Shown here piece by piece: positions 26,430 through 41,400 of a DNA stretch of 64,000 nt; positions within the stretch are counted from its first letter, which is position 1; every line of letters begins with the position of its first letter. The notes beneath the pieces are model-generated. The model saw nothing but the letters and a program-made list of their open reading frames with translations, was not told the DNA's origin and ran no database searches. This DNA is from Strigops habroptila (lineage: Eukaryota > Chordata > Aves > Psittaciformes > Psittacidae), in NCBI RefSeq assembly GCF_004027225.2, contig NC_044278.2:58769743-58833742 (forward strand), in the 5' to 3' direction. Both the position numbers and the translations under genes were made by a program.

Positions 26430-29400
26430 GTAAGTTAAATGCAGTGTTGAAATTAACATTTTAAAAAAGAACACCTGCAAGAGACGAGTTATGTGTATTT
26501 AGTAGAAAAGAGCTACTGAGAGCAAGGTAGTGGATTCGGGGTTTGGTGGTGCTTCAGCATATTGAATATATGCTGAATGTTTCTTCTTGGGTTGAAGTTG
26601 GGGGTGGAATGAACACATCAACATAAATATTTTTAAATCTAGCCACATAAATTTAGGATACTGAGGCTTTGATTAGCCTCTCCCTGATTCCTGTGAAGAA
26701 AGTTCAAAGAGATTGGTTTCCAGAACTTAAAGGTAGCTGTTGAATGCCGCGTTCAAGAGATATGCTGTAGCTCTAGTCCTGAAAGCAGTAGGACTCAGTT
26801 TCCTTTACAATTAATTATTCATATGTTTAAAAGTATATAGATTAAAAGCATTGATAATTTTTTTTTCTTTCTTTTTCAATAGAAGAATGCATTATTTGTG
26901 ATTACTTTGTACTTGTTGGAGAGCCTACAGCTGTTAGTTGCCCAATATTTATATCACCAGCGCTTCAATCTGATTACAATCTGACGTGGTATAAAAATGG
27001 TAGTGCTACACCAGTAACCACAGAGAGATGGGCCAGGATCCATCAGCGAGAGGACTTGCTGTGGTTTATTCCTGCAGCGCTGGAAGATTCTGGACTTTAT
27101 GAATGTGATGTAAGGTAAGGAAGGAGGGAAATGGCTGGGTGGCTGATACAAATGTGGTAATACATTTGTGGAACTTGAGTGTACAGAATTTTTTGTTTTA
27201 GGTAGAGAGCTTAGATCAGTTAAAAGCACTGTTTTGACCATGTTTTTTGTCTCTGTGTGCTGCCTTTTTTTCTTCCACACATGTAGCATTGCAGAAGTGG
27301 CTCATACAGAAGACTCTTTATCTTAAAGCATGATAATATTAACAGTGGTCTGTGTGGGTGGGTTGTTTGTTTTGTTTATTTGTTTTGGATGCAATATCAC
27401 CACATACAGACTTTCTGGAGAGCTTAGCAGTGCTTGGGGAATCCTTTTAGAAATTTTAAATTAAAAGGCAGAAAACTATTCTTATGATTTGTTTTAAAAC
27501 ATTACCAAATGTTACTGGTCAAAACTGAGAATCTGAAGAGCAAAGCGATATGCTAGACAGCTTTAGAGACAGTGAAAGTAATGCATCCCCAGTACTGCTC
27601 AAAATATCTGAGTACACAGGGAAGAATTAAAAAGGAATAGATTCTTTTCACCTCTTCAGTACTTGAAAGCTCTTGCCATATTTACAGCTCAGATGAGTGC
27701 ATGGGACTTCACCACTTCAGGTGGTCAAATCTTATTTATAATGGCTGAAATTCACTGTGTCTAAAGAGGAAATTAATTTTGGGAAGACACACAGAAATTG
27801 TTCTTTTCTTCATGGTCTCGCAGCACACTGAGAACAGCCAATGCAGGTTTTTCAGGTGACCAAACTTTGTTTTACTAGTGTGTGGTTATGTGTACTGGTG
27901 AGCATACAGTTACGCTGAAGAGGTGTGGGTTGTGAGTGAGTAACAGTGATCAGCAAAAACTTCCAGTGTCTCAGGCCTTGGCACCTTCTTGCTTCAGAGT
28001 CGATAATGAAGCTAAAATTGGAAGTCAGAAGAAATGTAACCCTTTCAAAGCTACCCAGTTAAATAATTTTGGTTTAGTCCTTCCTGCTGTTTCTAGTTCC
28101 TCTAGCTATGAGATGTATTCCTGTGGACGCTTCACATCCCTGGCCCGCATAAAGGTCAGCGGGACAAAAAACTTGCTGAAGTTCAGTTGTGTTAACATTT
28201 TGTGCATCTTTCACTTCAACCTTAATTACAGAGCTTGTCAAGGTGCAGTATATAAATAGTATAGTATATAAATTAGTGTATTGAAGTTAATGCCAGGACT
28301 GTCCAAACATGCAGTTCACTCTTCTGGAAACTTCTCCCTTAGCATAGCATTGAGAAATGAAGAGTTGAGTGATGAATTATTAGACTATTCCTTTACTTCT
28401 GGCATCACCTTCTGGTTTCTAGTGCCATCAGTCCTCTGTAGAGCTACTGTACTACAGGTTATTGCGAGCTCTTGGTGTGAAATGGTTTCACATCAATATT
28501 GCACCTTGATGTATATGTTATTCAAAAGCTCTGCTTCTCTTTTGCTAAGACTTACAACCTGTTTTTCTTGATATGTACCTCCAAGGAACACTGAGATAAG
28601 CCTGTCTTCTGCTCATTTGGCAGAGGATGTTCCAGTGCAGACATGTTTTAGGTTACCCTGCACTACTGTGTTCTGGCAAATGTAGCACTGAAAATGGCAA
28701 GGCTGGGCTGGTGCTGGAGGCTCTGTAGAGCATCATCTCTGAGGAGTCCTGGCATTCCGTGTGGTGCTTCCAGAGCAGTCCTTACTTCTGCTCACAACAT
28801 GAAATCAGAGCTTGTTTGCATGTCTCTGTCTGGAACAGGGGATGAGGAGCTGAGAGAGGCATTTAAGAGCTAGGGGGCATGTAGCAGGGGTGTTAGAGGC
28901 AAGGCTGGTGGAGATGTGGAAGTCTCTCTCTGAAAAATCCTTTGCTTGCTGGAAACAAGGAACCTTATTGTTAATGACTTGGTGGAAACAAGGAACCTTA
29001 TTGTCAATGATCTGACTTTTCTGCCATTCTAATTACAGGAGCCTTAACCACTCTAACAAAAAAACTGTAAATTTAGCAGTTTTTAAGAACGATAACGGTT
29101 TGTGTTTTAATGGAAAAATGAAGTTTGAACAAAAAGTGATGAGCGGAAATACTGGAAAGATAACATGTCCTGATCTAGAACATTTTAAAGATGAAGACAA
29201 TAATCAGCCTGAAGTACACTGGTATAAGGTATTGTGCATGTGTTTTTCAGATATACAGAATACCAAATAGTCTATTTAAAATGTGTTATGAAGTAACGGT
29301 GTGAAAGCAGCTTTTGGAAGGAAAGGTTTAATTTCCTCTGCAGTTTGAGTAAGGCATCTATCTTGCTACACTATTGGGGAGGCATAAGGACATATGGGAG

Positions 29401-32400
29401 GAATATTAAAAATCCAGTTGTCCATTTTTGGATTGCAGGTTTTTTTCAGAGTCAAAACATATGTTTTGGTTTGTTTATTTATGAAAATCTACTTTATCCT
29501 TTGCTTATTTCATGTAGATAAGAAGTTTAAAAGCTTAGATAGTAAGTTTAAAAGCTTACATGTTTCTTTATATACAAGGTTCTGCATAATTAATTTCAGT
29601 TTTGCAGAATATTAGGCTTGTCCTATCTGTTGATCATGGTGTGGTATTATTATGCCTCTTGTTCTGATTCTGCCAGAATACTCTGTAGACTATGCAAGCT
29701 TAAAAACATATATTTTGTGTTAAGGTAAAATTCTAAAGTAGCTTAATTCTGATGCTAGTATTAAAGTAGCTACCTGGGTCTGTACATGTAAAATAACCTT
29801 GGTGCTGCACCTATATGTCTTTTAGATGAAATGGTTTTCCACTGCTTATAGGTCAGGAAAGAGAAGGAAGTTTTTCACTGCGTTTGCATTGCCACAGAAA
29901 CAGTAATACACCTGGCAGCACAAGGCACTGCTACAGCAGCTCTCATTCATCTTGGTGAAGTGGAAATGCAGGCATATATTCTCATAAACATGCATAATAA
30001 CTTTTATTGCACCTGAGACACATAACTCTCAAGCTATTAGGTGAAGGCAGTGAACTAAAACACAGCATTTGAAACTTTACAGGATTGGCTGCAGTGATTT
30101 TTAAAAAGTGCAAATGCAACAAGACATCATCAGGCTTCATGCTGGAGCGTAATGATGCTTGGATAAGAACCCATATCGTGTCTTTCAGAAAAAATAAATC
30201 GGTATTTGTCAAGTATTTTAATAATCAGTAGAGTTCAGTAACTTAGTAAATATCATAAGATTATTAGTTCACTTAAATCACAGGTACTTTTGATACGTTT
30301 AGGAGTGTAAGCCTGGATTTCTTGAAGACAAGCGACTTCTTTTGGCAGAGGGTGAAAATGCTGTCTTGATTCGCAATGTAACCGTACAAGATAGAGGAAA
30401 CTACACATGCCGTATGGTGTACACATATATGGGAAAACAATATAATGTTTCACGAACCATGAGTCTAGAGGTTAAAGGTGAGTGCATTGAGGTTACTCTG
30501 TTCTCTTTTTGGCTCTACTATAAATATTTGTATGAAGGCATAAACTATTTGGCATGTTACTTTTCAGCTCTGTGAAATTAGAGTTATAATCACCTTTAAT
30601 TAATTTTTGCCTGAATGGAAAATTGAAATGCAGTGATGCATGTTGCTTCTTGATGCATCTTGAGCATTGCTTCTGAGGAGGAATTGTCATGGAGAAATGA
30701 GAAATGCAGGGTTAGGAATGAGGATTAGGAGGAAGCAGTGATTATTGGGGGGGTTTGAGTGGATGTGTGTTTTTGCTAAAACAAATAATGCACTGTTAAA
30801 TTAAATAAAAAGAGAATTATTTTTTTTTTTGCTGAGACCATCAGAGTAAAACACCTGCTTGTGGCCCTGTTGGTGAACTTGCTTACAAAGTTTAGTAGAA
30901 TCTCAATTGATGGGAAAGGAGATGTGGCAAGCTGTGTAAACACTATAAAGTTAATAAATCTTCCTCTGGAAAGGATTGGCTTACTGTTGGCACTTGGTTG
31001 TGCTCTTCTGCGCACGAGGCTCAGAACCAGCTGTCTCACTGTCCCAGTACTGTCATTTATTACTGTGATCATTGTGATTGCATCTTTGTAGGTAGCATTG
31101 CTGATGACCTCGTCAGTACCATGATAGTATCCTATCGGAAAAGTTAGCTGGATACAGGGTGTACATCTTTTTAGACAAAATCCCAATTCTGACTTTAGAT
31201 AGGTAATACAAGAACAGTGGGTTACTAGCAGTGAGCCTATAATACATCATGCAGCCCAGTTTAAGTGTGTGCTTGTTTACTCTTTTACCTAAATAGATAT
31301 TCACCTGGTCTAGGAGGTTGTTGATACAATCTCTCTTCCTTATCCATCTCTCTGACAAAGCTAATCATATGTTTTGGTTTTGTTTTCTGGTTTTGTATTA
31401 CTTTTATATCAACTATCAGGAAATTTGAATTTTTTTTTTCAAAGTATTTTTAAGGTAAGCTGAAGCCTTGCGTTAACTTGGAAGCTAAAATAGAATAATT
31501 TGGATAGAGTGCTGCAAATCTCATGAGATACTTCTGCTGTAAATTTGAAAGTGGTAGTAAGTATGCAGCTACAATAGTACTAGACAATAAAACAAAACCA
31601 TTGTAAAATTATCAGTTGAAGTAAGTTGTGGAAAGTTTCTTGCCTGAAGATTTATTTTTCTCTTTGCTTCTGTTAGAAAGACCACTGCAGATGAGGCCAG
31701 AGTTTATTTATCCAAAGAATAATACAGTTGAAGTAGAACTTGGTAAGTAGTGACTATTTAAGAAGTCATTAACATTCAGTAAAACCAATAAGCCACCGGT
31801 CTGTCAGAAATAACACATGAACAGTTCCACTGACTTCAGCAAGACTGGGAGATAGGCATGTGGATTGAGAATATTTGGAAGACAGACGATAGAATATGAT
31901 TCCTGCAAGTAACTGCGGGGTGAGGGAGGAGGTGGCACACAAGCACAACGTGATTACTGTGGGCCTAAGATTGGAGTCTCTTGATCAGCAGTGTTGGGTG
32001 GGATGCATTTATGTATTCATTTTACTATTGCCATCTGTCCTTTGTACCACTTCCCAGTGTCCATGTCTTGACATATCTTCAGTATCCATGGAAATATGGT
32101 TACATATATGTAACATGTTAGGATAGTTACCGGTTGACCAGTTCAGTAGTTTTTCCTCCTCTGTTTCCTGTCTCCTTTGCCTCTCCACAACTTGGATTTT
32201 ATTCTTCTTTCTAGGGTATTGAAAATTTTCTGATCTGTTGTGAAACAGTGAGCTGCTAATTGATGGATATCCCATGTATTGTTTATCCTTAAATAGGAGA
32301 TTCTGGGTATAAGGAATAACTTATTTCCAGTGAGGTCAGCCAGGCAGTGCAGCAGGCTGCCCAGAGAAGATGTGCAGTCTCCGTCCTTGAAGGTTTCAGA

Positions 32401-35400
32401 ACCCGACTGGATAAATCTCTGAGCAGCCTGGTCTGACCTCAGAGCTGGTCCTGTTTTGAGCTGGAAATTGGACTGGAGACTGCCCAAAGTCCCTTCCAAC
32501 CTCAGTTATTCTATGTGATTCTATGGGCCAAGTATATGGTAGGCAAGTCTTTTCCTAAGCAAACCTATACATGTTTAAGTTGCACCATATATTGGGCAGA
32601 GTTGTGTTGTACTGATGTAGTCCAGAAGAATGATGTTTGGAGCTGCTTGAACTGTAATGTTTTTTTTTCTCTCATTGTGCACCAAGGGGAACTGTTTTGA
32701 ACAAAGTATTTGATTAGAAAGGGCATTAACTGATTTTGGAGAAGTGTGATTTGTTATTTACTAGAATTTTGTAATGCAGGATCTAAGCCATCTTGTAATC
32801 TTTTGAGGAAGGGTTATTACCAATTGGGTAATTAGAGAAGTTCTGAGGAAAGGTTGTGTTGGGGCTCTGGCTCCACAGAGGGACCGAAGCAGTCACACGT
32901 GAAACTAAAAGGAGACACAATGCCTCCACCCACAGAGTGGGTTTATTGTGGCTACTGAGCAACTACAATTCTCTACTACAGGGGATCCTTTAAAGGAAAT
33001 TGGTGAAGGTTTTTGTTTTGGTAGGGTTTTTGTTTGTTCTGGTTTGGTTTTTTTTTCTTTAAAAAAGGCACTGCCATTCAAAAGTATTCTCTGTTCTGTA
33101 CCTTTAATGTGACTTCCATTTTTTAATGGAAAAAAACCCCTAATCTTTGCTGCCATTAAATGCCTGGCTGTGGGGCAGAACTTGGAAGCACCTGCGTGAA
33201 CCTAGAAACATTTGTATGCTTTTTGAATGAGAAATCGCAGGAGAAGGCTGTGTAGCTACTTAACAGTACATTCATGAATGTATGGAAATGGAGGGCATGG
33301 AACACTTGAGGGTTTTTCTTCCTTTCCAAGAGCTGTGAAATGCGCTAAACCCCATCTTCAGAAGAATTCATTACTGTGAGGGGAGAGATGGTGATTTCTA
33401 TGTGAACTCTTGTTCAGGTAACTGCTCTGCATGTGAGCTAAAGGTTTATTCCATACTTTTGATAGACACCATTCCTTGGTGGAAGCATCTAGATCTGATG
33501 TGGTTCTAGAGAACAAAACACCGAGATCTTTACATAGGTGAACTGAGAGCCCATCTTCTCCTATCAAATCATGACTTCCATGGGTAAAATACAGAAGGAA
33601 AGGACTCCAAGAAAGCTGCTTACCTTCCTGTAAATGAAACTTTGAGGTACATTGGCAATAAATATATTCTGCAAGTTGGCTTGCTTTCTTAATACTGAAG
33701 CATTCTGTAAGATCTGGACTCTTGGTGGCAAAGGAGTGACAGGTGAGCTTACTCTGGGAGCAGAGTGTGAGAGTAGTCAGAACCCATCCCAGTGGACAGT
33801 GTTGGCCAACAGACTCTGATCTGGAGTAAAGATGTGTGTGTTCACAAAAATGGGATTCAGCTGCAGGGTGTAGTTATCTACACATGGGTATCCAGATAGG
33901 AGCTAGGGTCCTTAAGCCATGCTGTTATCCATGGGCACTCAATTCAGTTGCCTACACATAGATGTCTAGTGCTGGTTTGAGTGGTCTGGCTATGCTAGCA
34001 GTACAGGTTTTTGAAGATCTGAAGTCCTATCTGCCAGCCCCATACAGGTGCCTTGGATGCTGGAGAGCACCTCAGATGTCACCATACTGTGTACATGCAA
34101 CTGATTTGAGCCCTGGAGATCGTTCAGTGGAATCAGTGGAGTCTGGAGAGCCATTCAGTTGATAAGGTCCAGGTGTCTACTTGAATGTGAGTGGACTTGA
34201 GCAGAGCTGAACTCTGTTGCTAGCTTAGACCTCTAGCTTATGTGTAGATGTGAACATTTAGGCACTTACATTTAGGGTGGAATTTATATCCAGGTTGGAG
34301 GCACCCATGTGTGGATTAGAAATGGATGAGTTTTAAGGACTCTGCTTTTCATAAGGTAAGTGGGTTTTTCCATATCCCTCCTTTTCAAAGCTGTTCCCCA
34401 ATCACTTGGTCCTACTTCTGTTACAAGACCTTCAGTTGCCATATTTAAATGTTTTTTTGTAGGTTCTCATGTAGTTATGGAATGTAATATATCAAGTGGC
34501 ATAAATGGCTTGATTCCATTCTGGCAAGTTAACGATGAGGATGTTGATATCTTTGATAGCACCTACAGGGAACAGTATTATGAGTAAGTATAATACCTTG
34601 AATTGTAAATGCATTTGTAGGTGAAGTAAATGCAGTAATTTGCAGTGAATTCACCGTAAAGTTGACTATTTGACTAGATGCCAGTACTCATTGAAAGACG
34701 GATTAGAAGTCTGCATTAAGTACATAATATTCATATTGCTTGGGGTAAAAAAAAAACCCAAACCATTTTATTATAAATACTGATGTATCAGATACAAGTG
34801 TAATGAAGCAATCATATATAGATTTTTATAATGCTGTTGTGAAACAAATGCTTTTGTAAGGCTTTTTTATGCATTTGTTCTTATGCAGTCTTTTTTTGCT
34901 AATAGATTAAAGCCTGCCTTCTGGCATTAATATGGGAAGGATAGATTGTTCCAAACAAAAATCACCTGACTTATTTTTATTTGTGAAGTTGGTCCTTTTC
35001 TAAGTATAGACACAGCTGCTAATCCTCAAGAACACAAAGCAGAAGCTCTTGTTGCAGGACATTTAGGTTTTGGGGTTTGTTTTTTCATGTTCAGGAAAAT
35101 TAAATACAATTGAAGCTGATAAAACCAGCAATTCTTTTGAGAGAGCAGGACCTTTCTTACTCAGTGACTGGTCTATGACAGCAGAGTGTGAATATACTGT
35201 TTGCTTTCTCGTTTTGTCAGTCACTGCTGTTAAATACAACCCTTAAAATATAGTGCAGAAGGAAGAAATAAAAATTCTCAGCTGATCAGCTCACAGTCAT
35301 ACGGAAGCATTGCTGTCTCCACCAAGTGCCATCATCAGCGCAAAATAAGAGAATTAGCTTTCAGACTGCTTTTAAAACTATCTTTTTCATTGATCTATAT

Positions 35401-38400
35401 CTGGCCTCCAGAAGGAATCTTAGTTCTCCTTTGTCCCAAAGTTCCTTTAGAGTGAATTATTAGTTTCGTTATAGATCTGTCTGCTTGGTTGTTTGCTTAT
35501 AAATATGGCACCCCAGCTTATAAATATAGGACCCCAGCTTGTGGTCTCTCAAGGTATAACTAAGTCCATTATTCTTTAGGGCATGAAGTTTCTCAGCTTC
35601 ACCAGTTAAGACACATGTGCAGCTCTGTGTAGCTGTTTTAAAGTAACTGGAGCTTCTTCTGAAGCCAACTTGGTGCTGCTATTAAACACTTCCTGAAAAG
35701 TATTTAATATGTTTCACTCAAAGCAGTTCTCTGTTAAGATTTCTTTTTCTTGCTTGGAAGTGATCTCTATTTCTAATCACTGTCCTGCCCGATAATTTTC
35801 CCATGCCAGAGGTGCAGATGCGCAAAATGTGTCCTGTGTGAGTTCTAATTAGGATTAATAGTGCGAAGCAAGTTATCCAATATCAGAGAAATTAATCTAA
35901 TTGCAATAATAATGTTTTATTTCAAAAAGTAGTAGCAGTTTCTCAGCAATTAAATTTGTGGAGCATTTGCTGACTGCAAACCACAGTGCAGGCATGGCTA
36001 ACATTATGGAGTTGAGGCTTACACCTAGGAGGTAACTCTCCGCTGGGACGAAAGTTAAAGCTGACTAGGATAAGTCTGAACATGTTGCAAAACGGTGACG
36101 TTTGTATTGGCATCCCATGACAGAAGTTGCTGGCAATTATTTAAGTAATAGAAACTGGTTCTTCAGGATGTTCTGCAAAATGAGTTTTCCTCCTTGAGTG
36201 TATAAGGTGATGCCACTTTGGTATATAGATTAGGATGCTAGTTTATAGGTGCCTTCCTACTGCAATTCCCCCACACCTTACACTGGTAAATCTATCTTAG
36301 AGCAGGATGATATTTAGCAGGATAGCATATTGTATCTCCAACCTTCTTGTTGCCATTTGATCCATGGTCACCCAGGTTTTGTGAATTCTTTTCATCATTA
36401 TTTCCCAAGTTGGTTGACACCATTGGCTGTGGACCATATGGGCTTGGGGAGTCTGTTAGTTTGCTTAGAAAGGTCTCTGCTTTATCATCGGTACAAAGAA
36501 TCCTGGCACTTTTATTACTAGTTATTACTGGTTTGAATAGTCTTTCATTCACAGAATCATTTAGGTTGGAAGGAACCTCTTGAGATTGTCTAGTCCAACC
36601 GCCTGCTCAAGCAGGGTCAAATGGAGCAGGTTGTTCAGGGCTCTGTCCAGTTGGGTCTGGAATATATCCACAGATGGAGACTTCACTACTTCTCAGGGCA
36701 ACCTGTTCCAGTGTTTGACCACCCTGACAGTAAAAAAAAAAAAGTTCAGATGGAATTTCAGATGGGAAAGTGTTTCAGTTTGTGCTCATTGTCTCTTGAA
36801 CTGTCAATTGGCACTACTGAAAGGAGCCTGGCTCCCTCTTCTCCACTCCCTCCCATCAGGTATTTAGACATACTGACAAGATCCACCACCTACCCTCTGC
36901 CCCGAGCCTTCTCTTCTCCAGGCTGAATAGTCCCTGCTCTTTTGTAGGACTGGTGCTCCACTCCCTTAATCATTTTCATGGCCCTGCACTGGACTTGCTC
37001 CAGTAAATCCGTACATCTCTTATGCTGGGGAGCCCAGAACTAGCCCCACTACTCCAGGTGTGACCTCAACACTGCCGAATAGAGAGGAAGGATCGTGTCC
37101 CTCAACCTGCTGGCAGTGCTTTTCCTAATGCAGTCCAGGATGCCTGGGGGCTGGTTATTCCTCCTCAGGTGCAGGACTTGCATTTTGCTTTGAACTTCGT
37201 GAGGTTCCTGTCAGCCCACTTCTCCAACCTGTCAAGGTCCCTCTGGATGGCAGCATGACCCTCAGGTGTATCAGCCATCCCTCTGAGTTTTGTATCATCT
37301 ACAAAACTGCTAATGATACACTCTGTCCCACTCATTAAAAAGGGCCAACAACCTAATATATACAGAAAATGCCAAGTCACCTCTGGTCATGAAGTTGTTT
37401 GTTACAGGGGTGATATTTACTGTGCTTCACTGGCTTCTTAGGTTTATAGAGGTAAAAAATGAAGATGAATCTTTTCTGTATTAACCAATGATATTTCAGT
37501 TTCTCTACAGATGTTTACTTTTTACCATTTTTTAATGACAGAGAGGGGATGCCTCATGGACTTGCTGTATCTGGAACAAAATTTAACATTTCAGAAGTGA
37601 AAGTAAAGGATTATGCTCATAAATTTTTCTGTCACTTCATATATGGTTCTCAACAATTTACAGCCTACGTCAAATTGGAAAGCCCAGGTAAGAGATCTCA
37701 TCTTGATAAAATGGTTATCAAGGATGATCTCAGTTTGACAACACCCTAGTTAGAGCTAAAACTGCATGACGTACTGTGGTGCAAAGTGGGCAGTGCAGCT
37801 CAATACCTTTCTTTGTGAAATTTTTGTCATATTATTAGCAAAATTAAAGAAAACAGCACTTTTAATTTGCTTTGTCTTCTCTCATTCATTGGTTTAGGAA
37901 ATGTAATCAAAGACTCCAACTTATTTGAAGCAAATATCAGACCTCAGTGAAATACTGTGCTTCATTTTACATTAAAGAAGCATGTGGATTGGAGGAGACT
38001 GTATTTCTAGAGGAGCAGTGAAAATGGCCAGTTCTCTAAAAATCATGACTAAGTGTGGAACAGACTGTCAAAAGGCCATGAATACGTAGTGGACCTGGTT
38101 GTCCCACCCTTCAGTAACAAATAATGGGCTCGGATTGCCAGGAGCTAAAAAAAATAAAATCTACTTACGTAGTAGGAGAAACTCTAACAGTAATAATAAT
38201 GAAGAAATGAAGTAGATTGCTTGGAAAGGTTATGGAATTTCCGTTACTGATGCATGTGCTGTCTTACCACGTTCCGGATAGGCTCATGCATTTAGATGAG
38301 GAGCATCCTGCCACTTGTTGGAGACCCCAGTCTTGTGCTCAGAGACAAGGATAAGTTTGACCTATTGGTGGCTAGCAGGACATTTTCTTTTTAGTAGATG

Positions 38401-41400
38401 AACTTAGTGGTAAAGCAAGCTTTGAAAACTCAAATGCAGGGCTGAAGAAATTAATTATTTTTATTTAAAGGCAGATGCACAGAAGAGCAAATCACCAGAT
38501 ATTATAAGTGCCCTTTTTCATTTGTATTTTTTCTTTTTTTTTTTTTTTTTTAATTTAGTTGCAGAAAAGCCTCTGGTCTATTGAGCTTCAGTTGATCTGG
38601 TTCTGTCAGCTGTGAGCCAATCCTTTGACAAATGTTATTCTCAAACGTGCCTTTAACTGGCCACATTGTAAACAAATAATTGACTAAAAAGTGGACCTGA
38701 GCTTTTGCTTGTTACATAACTAAGTTCTTCATAAAGATTGTCAGGGTAGGATTTAACCTCACAAATCATTTAATGTGCATGAACTAAAAAATGCAGTTGT
38801 GGAGAGTGTTTAAGGACGGCAAATTAGTAAATTCAATGACAGATCTTCAAAGAGGCTAGAGAGAGTGGAAAGCTGGGGAGAATAGCATGGTCAGGAAATC
38901 ACCTTCCCACCTTTGACTTTCTTGCTTTCTGACTGGTAAAATTTTATACAAGAATTCTCACTACTGCTGCCCTGGTCTGTATGTCAATATTTTCGTGTTC
39001 CGGCTGAAGAGTAGCCTCATTTGTCACATTGCTGAAGTAACTCTTCTCTGCAATACAAAAGTAGGCTTGTTGAGCAAGAGTATTTGCAGAGAAGTATACA
39101 TGAAAATCTTTCAGTCCTGCTCATTCATTCCCTGTTCAAAAAGTATTTTAATGGCTAAACAATCTTGTCTTTCTCTGGTTCTAATGTATAACTGTGTTTG
39201 TTTTCTCTCTTCTCATTCCACCCTACTGCAGCTCAGAACATTCAAGGTTACTTAATTGGAGGAGGAGTTTCCGTGGTCTTTTTTGTATTTTTTGCTCTCT
39301 TTATCTACAAGATCTTCAAAATTGATATTGTGCTTTGGTATCGGGACTCCTGCCATCTTTTCCTGGGTAAAAAAGGTATGTTTGTGTAACAGTACTGGGT
39401 GTTGTAACAAGCCTCCACATACCCTTGCAAAGCAATGCGTTAACCTCAGGGAGTGTGTCCTGGGTTCAGTGATTGGTCTTCCTTGGGATTTTTGAAAGGA
39501 TAACATGTTTTTTAGGATGCTTAGAATTAGTTCAGAAAACAAAAGCATCTACAGGGGAAAAATCAGCAACTTTTCAGGAATCTAAAGTTACCATTCCTTT
39601 CCCTGAAGACATATTTCAGTGGTTTGAATGGTGCTCTGGTAGCAGTTGTTTAGATTTCTTTTAATTACTGTTCTTACAGAAAGGAGTAATACAGTGGAAT
39701 TGTTGGGTGTTTCTTACTTTCAGCAGACGAACCAGGAGAAATTTCACCTGCTTTCATTTTCTATTTGAAGGCACTTCCAATTATTTTACTTTCTGTAAAT
39801 TCCTGGCATTCAGAAAAATGTTGATGGGGTGCTGTGTATGAGACTGTGGTGAAGTGCGGGTCATTTCCTAACATCTCAGAGGAGGTACATGGCTAGAGAA
39901 ACAGAAGGTATCTTCTAGAGGTATTGGGGTTCTGTTAGATTTCTTTGAAGTCTTTTAAATTTGGTCTTTCTGAAAAGTTTGTTTCAGAATACCTAATACC
40001 ATTCAGACCTTGAAATCTGCCAAATACTTTGGGTTTTGTTTTCATGTCTAAGTGGCTGCTGGGTTTTGAAACTCCAGGTTACAAAAATTACCTTTGAGTT
40101 ATATGGCAGCTGTAATATTAAGTATTCCGTTGTATTATTGGAACCCCTATTTCCCAAATAACTCAGTGATAACATTTTTTTAATTTAGAGTTCAAAAAAG
40201 AATATTAAAACCTACTTCATTTTGCATGTCTCTTTTGCCTATTGAGATCCAGCATAGTGAACTCTAGAAGGCCTGATCCTACAAATATTTCAGGCTTAAT
40301 ATAGTTACACATGCTTAGATAATAGCAGGATTAGGACCTAAAACAATTATTCCAGTGGGGAAAACCCCCTGGAGTTTAGAGATTTTCATTTGTTTGTTTG
40401 CTTGCTTGCTTGCTTTTGTGTCTTCAGAATCCATTCTTATATTACTTCTGTTGCTCACTCTTTAGTTTCAGATGGGAAGATCTATGATGCTTATGTTGTG
40501 TATCCAAAAAACAGAGAAAGCTGCTTGTATTCATCAGATATTTTTGCTCTGAAGATACTACCAGAGGTCTTAGAAAGACAGTGTGGATATAACCTCTTCA
40601 TATTTGGAAGGGATGATTTACCAGGAGAAGGTAAGTTATCTGAAGACAACTCACACTCAAGTTTTCTCACTGGCAGCTGCAAATACAACTCAGAAACAGA
40701 CAATCAATCAGACTTGATTCTAAATATCAACCACCATCGAATGAGCTATTTTCCTATTTTCTCTGCTGGAGAATGAGAAATACAGCACTGGGTGCTTCCA
40801 TGAAGTCTATTTATCTTTGCCTTTCCCTTGTCATTGTTTAGCTCTTCCAGGTTTTTTTAGTGTCTGGCTAGCCCAGACATCTGGAGATGAGTTTTATCTA
40901 GGCGTATGGTTTTGGAACTTGGGTGTTTTTTGTTTTTTTTTTTTTGCTATTGTACCAGTGATGGTGATAAAATGACATTAGCAAAACAAGTAGTTGATCG
41001 TTGTTAGCTTTCCTCTGTTTATGCCGAACAAGAATATGCACATGCATGCTGATGGGGTCAGATTGTGTTGCATTGGCCGAATACCTGTTGGCTAGCACAA
41101 GGTAACTGCTTGCATGCTCTTACCCTATCCCTGTTTGTGAGGTAAAGTGTGTTGGCTCAAATATCATAGAATCACAGAAGGGTTTGGGTTGGAAGGGGCC
41201 TTAAAGATCATCTAGTTCCAAACCCCTGCCGTGGGCAGGGACACCTTCCACTAGACCAGGTTGCTTAAAGCCCCGTCCAGCCTGGCCTTGAACACTGCCA
41301 GGGATGGGGCAGTCACAACTTCTCTGGGCAACCTGTGCCAGCGCCTCAGCACCCTCATAGTGAAGAATTTTTTCTAATGTCTAATCTGAATCTACCCTCT

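Noticed and set aside
40631-40776. Extension of IL1R1 exon 9 reading frame into the intron
   Set aside because: The donor at 40,631 and in-phase joining to exon 10 explain the gene; the extension is intron read-through unless transcripts show otherwise.
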